Shown piece after piece: positions 54,789 to 61,605 of a DNA stretch of 64,000 nt (positions are counted from its first letter, which is position 1; the number at the start of each line of letters is the position of its first letter). Below the pieces are notes generated by a model that saw nothing but the letters and a program-made list of their open reading frames with translations, made no database searches and was not told the origin of the DNA. This DNA is from Hylemonella sp. (lineage in GTDB: Bacteria; Pseudomonadota; Gammaproteobacteria; Burkholderiales; Burkholderiaceae_C), in assembly GCA_030680575.1 (NCBI GenBank), contig JAUXVI010000021.1:1-64000 (forward strand). The letters are read 5' to 3'. A program made the translations under genes and the position numbers.

Positions 54789-55841
54789 ATGGAAAGCCTC
54801 CGTTCCGACCGTACTCTTGCTGTGATCGCCTTGGCGTTGCTGGCGGCCGGTTGCTTGCTGGTCCTGTGGCCTTTTCTCACGCCGTTGATCTGGGCCGCCA
54901 TTCTGGCCTCCACCAGTTGGCCGGTCTTCGTTCGGCTCAACCGCTGGACCGGCAACCGACGCACCTTGACCGCCGGCCTGATGACCGTGCTGGGCACGGT
55001 ATTGCTGCTGGGGCCGATTGTGGCCGTGGCACTGACCCAAGCCGAGAACGTGGCCGAACTGGGTCGGGCCGCTTCCGCCATCAGCAAGGAAGGCCTGCCG
55101 GATGCCCCCAACTGGCTGGCCAGACTGCCGCTGGTCGGGCCCACCCTGCACAGCTACTGGCAACAGTTTGCCCATGACGGCCATCGCCTCATCGTCGAAC
55201 TGGGCAAACCCGCCCAGGCGGCCGCCCTCACCGGTGGGCGCATCCTGGGCCAAGGCGTGATCGACATGGCCCTGTCGGTGTTCCTGGTCTTCTTTTTCTT
55301 CATTCACGGTGAAACCTTGAACCAACGCCTGCGCATTGCGCTGGAGCGGCTGGCCGGCGGACGCGCGAGCTACCTGCTGGACATTGCCCGCGGCACCGTC
55401 AGCGGCGTGATCTATGGCGTGCTCGGCACGGCGCTGGCGCAGGGCGTGCTGGCTGCCATCGGCTTTGCCATAGCCGGTGTGCCGGGCGCGGTGCTGCTGG
55501 GGGCCGCCACCTTCTTCCTCTCGGTAGTGCCAATCGGGCCGCCGCTGATCTGGGGCGGCGCAGCCATCTGGTTGTTTCAGCAGGGTCAGCCGGGCTGGGC
55601 CATCTTTGTGGTCGCCTGGGGCTTCTTTCTCGTCAGCACGGTGGACAACGTCATCAAGCCCTTCATCATCAGCCGCGGCGCCAGCCTGCCGTTTGCCATC
55701 GTGTTCCTGGGCGTGCTGGGCGGTGTGCTGGCCTTCGGCGTGATCGGTGCCTTCCTCGGCCCCACCTTGCTGGCCGTGGGCTACCGTCTGCTGCTGGAGT
55801 GGACCAGCAGCACGGTGGATGATGAGGCCAACCCCGGCTGA
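54789..55841 (+). CDS. AI-2E-family transporter (PerM/TqsA-like)
   Basis: A 350-residue membrane protein with about eight helices: an N-terminal pair (LAVIALALLAAGCLLVLWPFLTPLIWAAILA), the soluble middle region, and FFIHGETLNQRLRIALERLAGG, GVPGAVLLGAATFFLSVVPIGPP, VDNVIKPFIISRGASLPF, characteristic of the family. Some members export autoinducer-2 or act as Na/H antiporters; the role here is not known. Confidence 0.87.
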   Translation: MESLRSDRTLAVIALALLAAGCLLVLWPFLTPLIWAAILASTSWPVFVRLNRWTGNRRTLTAGLMTVLGTVLLLGPIVAVALTQAENVAELGRAASAISKEGLPDAPNWLARLPLVGPTLHSYWQQFAHDGHRLIVELGKPAQAAALTGGRILGQGVIDMALSVFLVFFFFIHGETLNQRLRIALERLAGGRASYLLDIARGTVSGVIYGVLGTALAQGVLAAIGFAIAGVPGAVLLGAATFFLSVVPIGPPLIWGGAAIWLFQQGQPGWAIFVVAWGFFLVSTVDNVIKPFIISRGASLPFAIVFLGVLGGVLAFGVIGAFLGPTLLAVGYRLLLEWTSSTVDDEANPG

Positions 55842-55858
55842 CAACGCCGGCCACGGCA

Positions 55859-55889
55859 ACAACAAACCCCGCGACGGCGGGGTTTGTTG
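55859..55889. terminator. Bidirectional terminator
   Basis: AACAAACCCCGC pairs with GCGGGGTTTGTT around a GACG loop, between the transporter gene (+) and phaB (-). A/T-rich arms on both sides allow it to work in both directions. Confidence 0.8.
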
Positions 55890-55907
55890 CTTGAGGGCGA
55901 AGCGCCT

Positions 55908-56645
55908 TCAGCCCATGTGCAAGCCACCATTGACCGAGAAATCCGCCCCCGTCGAATACCCACCCTCTTCGCTGGCGAGCCAGGCAATGATGGAGGCGAT
56001 CTCGCTCGGCTGGCCCAGGCGCTTGACCGGGATGGTGGCCACGATCTTGTCGAGCACGTCCTCGCGGATGGACTTCACCATGTCGGTGCCGATGTAACCC
56101 GGGCTCACGGTGTTGACCGTCACGCCCTTGGCCGCCAGCTCCTGCGCCAGCGCCATGGTGAAGCCGTGCATGCCGGCCTTGGCGGCCGAGTAGTTGGTCT
56201 GGCCTGCCTGGCCCTTCTCGCCGTTCACGCTACTGATGTTGATGATGCGTCCCCAGCCGCGCTCCACCATGTCGCCCACCACCTGCTTGGTAACGTTGAA
56301 CATGGAGTTGAGGTTGGTCTCGATCACGGCGTCCCAGTCTTCGCGTGTCATCTTCAGGAACATGCGGTCGCGCGTGATGCCGGCGTTGTTGACCAGCACG
56401 TCAATCGGGCCATGCTCGGCCTTGGCCTTACTGAAGGCGTCCACCGTCGAATCCCACAGGCCGACGTTGCCGACCGAGGGGTAGAAGGTGTAACCCTGCG
56501 CCTTCTGTTCATCGAGCCACTTGGTGAAGTCGCGCGTCGGGCCGCAGCCGGCGATGACCTTGAAGCCTTCCTTATGCAGGCGCTGGCAGATGGCGGTGCC
56601 GATGCCGCCCATGCCGCCGGTGACGTAGGCTATTTTCTGGCTCAT
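55908..56645 (-). CDS. phaB: Acetoacetyl-CoA reductase
   Basis: A 245-residue short-chain dehydrogenase: cofactor motif VTGGMGGIGTAICQRL, NNAGITRD, catalytic Ser in INISSVNGEKG and Tyr-Lys in TNYSAAKAG. SPGYIGTDMV follows. It reduces acetoacetyl-CoA to (R)-3-hydroxybutyryl-CoA with NADPH for polyhydroxybutyrate. Lies downstream of phaC and phaA on the same strand. Confidence 0.95.
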   Translation of the reverse strand: MSQKIAYVTGGMGGIGTAICQRLHKEGFKVIAGCGPTRDFTKWLDEQKAQGYTFYPSVGNVGLWDSTVDAFSKAKAEHGPIDVLVNNAGITRDRMFLKMTREDWDAVIETNLNSMFNVTKQVVGDMVERGWGRIINISSVNGEKGQAGQTNYSAAKAGMHGFTMALAQELAAKGVTVNTVSPGYIGTDMVKSIREDVLDKIVATIPVKRLGQPSEIASIIAWLASEEGGYSTGADFSVNGGLHMG

Positions 56646-56668
56646 GATGCTCTCCTCGTTGTAAAAAT

Positions 56669-56719
56669 GCTATCAATTCAATAGCTGCCAGCGAATGAAA
56701 TAAAAGGGCTGGCAGCCAA
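56669..56719 (+). repeat. Repeat family 1 copy between phaA and phaB
   Basis: GCTATCAATTCAATAGCTGC is the same as the 2028 copy over the first 20 bases; it then diverges (CAGCGAATGAAATAAAAGGG). It occupies the gap between the two pha genes. Confidence 0.75.
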
Positions 56720-56740
56720 AAACACGCATAACTCCGCGGT

Positions 56741-57919
56741 TCAACGCTCGATCGTCAGCGCCACGCCCATGCCGCCGCCAATGCACAGGCTGGCAATGCC
56801 TTTCTTGGCATCACGGCGCTGCATCTCGTGCAGCAACGTCACCAGGATGCGGCAGCCGGAGGCGCCGATCGGGTGGCCAATGGCAATGGCGCCGCCGTTG
56901 ACGTTGACCTTCGCTGTATCCCAGCCCATCTGCTGGTTCACGGCGCAGGCCTGGGCGGCAAAGGCTTCGTTGATCTCCAGCAGGTCGAGGTCGGCCGCTT
57001 TCCAGCCGGCGCGCGCCAGCGCCTTGGTGGAAGCCGGCACCGGGCCCATGCCCATATAGGCCGGGTCCAGCCCGCTGGTGGCAAAGCTGGCAATGCGGCC
57101 CAGCGGCTTCAAGCCCAGCGCGGCGGCTTTCTTGGCCGTCATCACCATCACGGCGGCAGCGCCGTCGTTGATGCCCGAGGCGTTGCCGGCCGTCACGCCG
57201 CCGGCCTTGTCGAAGGCGGGGCGCAGGCCGGCCAGGGCTTCGGCATTGGTCTTGCGGTTGAGGAATTCGTCCGTTTCGAAAATCAGCGGATCGCCCTTCT
57301 TCTGCGCGATGCTCACCGGCACGATCTCGTCCTTGAACTTGCCGGCGTCCTGCGCGGCAGCGGCCTTCTGCTGGCTGGCCAGCGCCAGCGCGTCCTGCAT
57401 CTCGCGCGTGATGCCGTACTGCTTGGCCACGTTCTCGGCCGTGATACCCATGTGGTACTGGTTGTAGACGTCCCACAGGCCGTCAACGATCATGGAGTCG
57501 ATCATCTTCCAGTCGCCCATGCGCTGGCCGTCGCGCGAACCGAGCAGCACGTGCGGGCTGGCGCTCATGTTCTCCTGGCCACCGGCGATCACGATCTCGC
57601 TGTCGCCATAGGCCACGGCCTGCGCGGCCAGCATCACGGCCTTCAGGCCGGAGCCGCAGACGGCGTTGATGGTCAGCGCCGGGATTTCCTTGGGCAAGCC
57701 GCTTTTCATCAGCGCCTGGCGTGCCGGGTTCTGGCCGGCGCCGGCCGCCAGCACCTGGCCCATGATGACCTCGCCCACCTGGGCCGCGTCGAGCCGGGTG
57801 CGCTCCAGCAAGGCCTTGATGACGATGGAGCCGAGCTCGGTGGCCGGCACCTTGGCCAGCGAGCCGCCGAACTTGCCAACCGCGGTGCGGGCAGCGGAAA
57901 CGATGACGATGTCTTCCAT
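56741..57919 (-). CDS. phaA: Acetyl-CoA acetyltransferase (beta-ketothiolase)
   Basis: A 392-residue biosynthetic thiolase: acyl-Cys in NAVCGSGLKAVMLAAQAV, NVNGGAIAIGHPIGASGCRI with catalytic His, and SLCIGGGMGVAL with the second Cys. It condenses two acetyl-CoA to acetoacetyl-CoA for PHB. The start ATG 57919 has GGAGG 8 bases upstream; another ATG at 57931 is less likely. Confidence 0.95.
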   Translation of the reverse strand: MEDIVIVSAARTAVGKFGGSLAKVPATELGSIVIKALLERTRLDAAQVGEVIMGQVLAAGAGQNPARQALMKSGLPKEIPALTINAVCGSGLKAVMLAAQAVAYGDSEIVIAGGQENMSASPHVLLGSRDGQRMGDWKMIDSMIVDGLWDVYNQYHMGITAENVAKQYGITREMQDALALASQQKAAAAQDAGKFKDEIVPVSIAQKKGDPLIFETDEFLNRKTNAEALAGLRPAFDKAGGVTAGNASGINDGAAAVMVMTAKKAAALGLKPLGRIASFATSGLDPAYMGMGPVPASTKALARAGWKAADLDLLEINEAFAAQACAVNQQMGWDTAKVNVNGGAIAIGHPIGASGCRILVTLLHEMQRRDAKKGIASLCIGGGMGVALTIER

Positions 57920-57957
57920 GATGTCCTCCATTGTTTGATCACTTGGTGACCATTTTT

Positions 57958-59682
57958 TTACCGTGCTTTTTCCTTCACGTAGCGGCCGGGCGCCGCCTCG
58001 ATCACCTTGTACTTGCCCTTGCCGTAGCTCTTGGGCGCAGCCACCTGTTTGCCGGCCTGGGCCTTGAGCCAGGCCGCCCAGTCGGGCCACCAGCTGCCGA
58101 CATGTTCGTCGGCGCCGGCCAGCCAGGCATCGAGCGTTGTCGGCAACTTGCCGTCGGGGCGCAGCCAGTGGCTGCGCTTCTTTTTCTCCGGCGGGTTGAT
58201 CACGCCGGCAATGTGGCCGGACGCGCCCATGACAAAACGCTTCTTGCCCGGCAACACCTGGGTGCTGGCGTAGGCGCCGCCGATCGGGACGATGTGGTCC
58301 TCGCGCGAGCCGTAGATGTAGGCCGGGATGTCCACCCGGCGCAAATCAAGCGCTTCACCGCAGACCGTGAGCTGGCCCGGTTTGACCAGGTTGTTTTCCA
58401 GGTAGGTGTTGCGCAGGTACCAGGCGTAGAACGGCCCGGGCAGGTTGGTGCTGTCGCTGTTCCAGTACAGCAGGTCGAACGGCGGCGGGGTTTCGCCCTT
58501 GAGGTAGTTGCCCACCACGTAGTTCCACACCAGGTCGTTGGGGCGCAGAAAGCTGAAGGTGGACGACAGGTCGCGCCCCTTCATCAGACCGCCCTGCCCC
58601 ATCTGCTTTTCGCGGTAGCGCACCATGGCTTCGTCGATGAAGACGTCCATGATGCCGGTCTCGGTGAAGTCGAGAAAGGTGGTGAGGAAGGTGGCGCTGT
58701 GCACCGGCTTCTCGCCGCGCGCCGCCAGCACCGCCAAGGCCGTGCCCAGGATGGTGCCGCCGACGCAGAAGCCCAGGGCGTTGATGGTCTTGGCGCCGCT
58801 GATGGCCTGCACCACGTGGATGGCCTGGATGGCGGCGTCCTCGATGTAGTCGTCCCAGGTCTTGTGCGCCAGCGTCTCGTCCGGGTTGCGCCAACTCACC
58901 ACAAAGGTGCGGTGACCCTGTGCCACGGCATAGCGGATCAGCGAGTTGTCGGGCTGCAGGTCGAGGATGTAGTACTTGTTGATGCAAGGTGGAATCAGCA
59001 GCAAGGGGCGCTCGTACACCTTGGCCGTGAGCGGTTTGTATTCGATCAGCTGGAACAGCTCGTTCTCGAACACCACGGCGCCTTCGGTGGTGGCCACGTT
59101 GCGGCCGACTTCAAACTGGCTCTCGTCGGTCATGCTCACATGCCCCTGCTGCAGGTCGTGCAGCAGGTTGTGCATGCCTTTGGCCAGGCTCTCACCCTTG
59201 GTCTCGATCGCTTTTTGCTGCGCTTCGGCATTGAGCGCCAGGAAGTTGCTCGGCGCGCTGGCCGCCACCCACTGCTCCACCGCGAAGCGGATGCGGGCAC
59301 GCGTCTTGGCGTCGGCCTGCACGGCATCGGCCATCTGCAGCAGCAGGCGGGCGTTGAGCTGGTAGGCCGCCGCCGACAGTGCTGCCAGCGGGTTGTCGCC
59401 CCAGGCCTTGGCAGCAAAACGTTTGTCGCCACTGGCTGCAGCCCCAACCTCGGGGCCATGCTGCATCAGCTGCGCCAGGTCATGCAGATACTGCTGTTGC
59501 AGCGCCTGCAGCTTGTCAGGCGCAATGCCCACCGGCTGCTCGGGCAGCGGCACGCCGGGTGCACTGCCTTGACCGAGATCAAGCCCCTGAAAAGACTGAA
59601 ACATCTTCATCCAGCTGTCGCCAAAGGTCTGCTGGAACTGCCGGGCCGCCTGGGCCCAGAATTCGGGAGTATCCTGTGTCAC
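57958..59682 (-). CDS. phaC: Class I polyhydroxyalkanoate synthase
   Basis: A 574-residue PHA polymerase. The lipase-like box LGFCVGGT carries the catalytic Cys (about 306); the catalytic Asp is in GSREDHIVPIGG and the His in GASGHIAGVINPP. The N-terminal ~190 residues form the class I helical domain. It polymerises 3-hydroxybutyryl-CoA. First gene of a phaC-phaA-phaB unit, 38 bases before phaA. Confidence 0.95.
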   Translation of the reverse strand: MTQDTPEFWAQAARQFQQTFGDSWMKMFQSFQGLDLGQGSAPGVPLPEQPVGIAPDKLQALQQQYLHDLAQLMQHGPEVGAAASGDKRFAAKAWGDNPLAALSAAAYQLNARLLLQMADAVQADAKTRARIRFAVEQWVAASAPSNFLALNAEAQQKAIETKGESLAKGMHNLLHDLQQGHVSMTDESQFEVGRNVATTEGAVVFENELFQLIEYKPLTAKVYERPLLLIPPCINKYYILDLQPDNSLIRYAVAQGHRTFVVSWRNPDETLAHKTWDDYIEDAAIQAIHVVQAISGAKTINALGFCVGGTILGTALAVLAARGEKPVHSATFLTTFLDFTETGIMDVFIDEAMVRYREKQMGQGGLMKGRDLSSTFSFLRPNDLVWNYVVGNYLKGETPPPFDLLYWNSDSTNLPGPFYAWYLRNTYLENNLVKPGQLTVCGEALDLRRVDIPAYIYGSREDHIVPIGGAYASTQVLPGKKRFVMGASGHIAGVINPPEKKKRSHWLRPDGKLPTTLDAWLAGADEHVGSWWPDWAAWLKAQAGKQVAAPKSYGKGKYKVIEAAPGRYVKEKAR

Positions 59683-59767
59683 ACCTCGTCCTTGTGCTGC
59701 TGATCAGTGTTGTCAGCCAGTATCTCAGGTCCACCCCTTCGAAAAACTGACAGTCATCAATGACCCT

Positions 59768-60100
59768 ATGTTCCCGATACTGATTGCCATTGGCTGGCTC
59801 TATGTGGCCCTGATGATGGCCGTGGCCGAAGCCACCAACACCACCGGCACCGTGCTGGGTGCGCTCATCACGTTTGTACTCTATGGTGTGGGTCCTGTGG
59901 CATTGGTGCTTTACCTGATAGGGGCGCCGGGGCGACGCCACGCACGCAAGACGCGCGAAGCCGCCGAACTGGCAGCCTGGCGGGCGGCCCAGCAGCCAAC
60001 ACCACCCGAAGCAGACGCGCAGGAAGCCGGCTCAGGCCAGCCAGACGCAGGCGGCCAGGCGCCCGCTGACGCCATCGCGCCGGTGCGAAAAGAACCGTGA
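59768..60100 (+). CDS. Small membrane protein of unknown function
   Basis: A 110-residue protein: two hydrophobic helices (about residues 2-22 and 30-52, FPILIAIGWLYVALMMAVAEA and LGALITFVLYGVGPVALVLYLIG), then a basic patch and a charged Ala/Gln/Pro tail. Divergent from phaC. Its last 69 bases overlap the 3' end of pgeF on the other strand. Confidence 0.65.
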   Translation: MFPILIAIGWLYVALMMAVAEATNTTGTVLGALITFVLYGVGPVALVLYLIGAPGRRHARKTREAAELAAWRAAQQPTPPEADAQEAGSGQPDAGGQAPADAIAPVRKEP

Positions 60101-60832
60101 CGGGTTGCTCAGCGTGCACCAGTCACGGCTGCCGTCATTGCCATAAACCTGCGTGATGCCCAGCGCCGCCAGGCGCTGACGCGCCAGCGCCGGCAGATCG
60201 GCCAGCCACTTGCCCGCTGTGGGTGTAGGACGGAAGCAGGCTGCCGCTTGCGGCGCGTGCGCCTCGAACGCCGCCTTGACGTCGGGCCCGACCTCAAAGG
60301 CCTCCGGCCCGATGCAAGGGCCCAGCCACGCTATTATTTTTGTAGCTGCCAGCGCATGTACATCGGGGGCTTCAAGCGGAAAATGCTTATAAACCGATTC
60401 CAGCACGCCCAAGCCCGCCGCACCCGCCAAGCCGCGCCAGCCGGCGTGCGCCGCAGCGACAAAGCTGCCTTGTGTGTCGGTGAACAGCACCGGCAGACAA
60501 TCCGCCACCATGATGGTGCAGGCCACGCCGCGTTCGCGTGTGAAGCAGGCATCTGCCTGCGTGCCGTGGGCGGTATGGCCGTCCAGCACCACCACGCCGC
60601 TGCCGTGCACCTGCGACAGGAAGACCGGCCGCGCCGCAATGGCGTCATGAAGCAGCGCCCGGTTGGCCCCCACCGCCAGGATGTCGTCCCCCACATGGTC
60701 GCCCAGATTCAGACTGTCATAAGGCGGCTGCGAGTGGCCGCCCGCGCGCGTGGTGCAGACGGCATGCACCTGGGCTGGTGCCGGCCATTGCGGAACCAGC
60801 CAGTCCGGGCGCATGGGGACCGGGACTGGCAC
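60032..60832 (-). CDS. pgeF: PgeF/YfiH-family protein (laccase-domain, peptidoglycan editing)
   Basis: A 266-residue protein with the multi-copper-oxidase-like YfiH fold: TTRAGGHSQPPYDSLNLGDHVGDD near the start, LSQVHGSGVVVLD, VADCLPVLFTD with metal Cys, AAHAGWRGLAGAAG with metal His, and AWLGPCIGPEAFEVG. Related proteins act as purine nucleoside phosphorylase/adenosine deaminase or remove wrongly built peptidoglycan precursors. Residues about 147-168 are encoded by a repeat family 1 copy. Confidence 0.9.
   Translation of the reverse strand: MPVPVPMRPDWLVPQWPAPAQVHAVCTTRAGGHSQPPYDSLNLGDHVGDDILAVGANRALLHDAIAARPVFLSQVHGSGVVVLDGHTAHGTQADACFTRERGVACTIMVADCLPVLFTDTQGSFVAAAHAGWRGLAGAAGLGVLESVYKHFPLEAPDVHALAATKIIAWLGPCIGPEAFEVGPDVKAAFEAHAPQAAACFRPTPTAGKWLADLPALARQRLAALGITQVYGNDGSRDWCTLSNPSRFFSHRRDGVSGRLAACVWLA
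60330..60393 (+). repeat. Repeat family 1 copy inside pgeF
   Basis: Plus strand GCTATTATTTTTGTAGCTGC then CAGCGCATGTACATCGGGG and AAGCGG. The start matches the phaA-phaB copy (GCTATCAATTCAATAGCTGC CAGCG) except in the AT spacer. It encodes part of the helix before the conserved AWLGP. Confidence 0.65.
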
Positions 60833-60834
60833 GC

Positions 60835-61500
60835 TCAGGCCTCGTTGTCGGGGCAGTTGGCGGGCTGCGCCTGCTGAAAGGCCGGCAGCTGCATGCAGGC
60901 GTCGAACGCCGCCATGGTCAGCGGCAGGCCGTCGAGGTTCACGTCAAAGCGTTTGCCATTGAAGATTTGCGGCACCAGGCAGCAGTCGGCCAGCGTGGGC
61001 GTGTCACCCCAGCAGTAGACCGAGGGCTTGAGCCCGGCCTGCCGGCGCTGCGTATCCAGCGTGACGAGTTGCCGCTCGAAGCTCTCCAGCCCCACACGCA
61101 CCCAGTGGCGGTACCAGGTGTTCTTGGCTTCTTCTTCCACCTTGAGTTCGCGCACCAGGTACTTGAGCACGCGCAGGTTGTTGAGGGGGTGGATTTCGCA
61201 GGCAATGGACTGCGCCAGTGCCCGCACCTTGGCACGCCCCAGCGCATCAGCCGGCATCAGCGGCGGCTGCGGATGGGTTTCGTCCAGGTACTCGATGATG
61301 GCCATCGACTGCGACAGCCGTTCGCCCTCGACCTCCAGCAGCGGCACCAGACCATCGGACGAGATGCCGGTGTAGTCAGGCAGCTTGTGGTCGCCACGCG
61401 CCAGGTGCACCGGGATGTACTCGTAGCTCAGCCCCTTGAGGGCCAGCGCGATACGCACGCGGAACGAGGCGGAGGAGCGGAAGTAGTTGTGCAGCTTCAT
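60835..61500 (-). CDS. maiA: Maleylacetoacetate isomerase (zeta-class glutathione transferase)
   Basis: A 221-residue thioredoxin-fold transferase: LHNYFRSSASFRVRIALALKGLSYEYIPVHL with the zeta SS-x-S-x-RVRIAL motif (Cys replaced by Ala), DGLVPLLEVEGERLSQSMAIIEYLDETHP, and CEIHPLNNLRVL. It isomerises maleylacetoacetate or maleylpyruvate with glutathione. No tyrosine or gentisate genes are near. ATG 61500 starts the conserved domain. Confidence 0.9.
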   Translation of the reverse strand: MKLHNYFRSSASFRVRIALALKGLSYEYIPVHLARGDHKLPDYTGISSDGLVPLLEVEGERLSQSMAIIEYLDETHPQPPLMPADALGRAKVRALAQSIACEIHPLNNLRVLKYLVRELKVEEEAKNTWYRHWVRVGLESFERQLVTLDTQRRQAGLKPSVYCWGDTPTLADCCLVPQIFNGKRFDVNLDGLPLTMAAFDACMQLPAFQQAQPANCPDNEA

Positions 61501-61605
61501 GGAACCTGAGGATAAACGCAAACCCGGCAACGGCAAACTGACACGGCGCGCACAGCCTCGAACTCCTAAAATACCCAGACAAAAACTCACAGGCTCAGCA
61601 TTGAC

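Noticed and set aside
59747-59760. CTGACAGTCATCAA between phaC and the small membrane protein as a third operator
   Set aside because: It needs a mismatch in the TTGA half-site and has no functional link to the oxalate genes; too weak to call.
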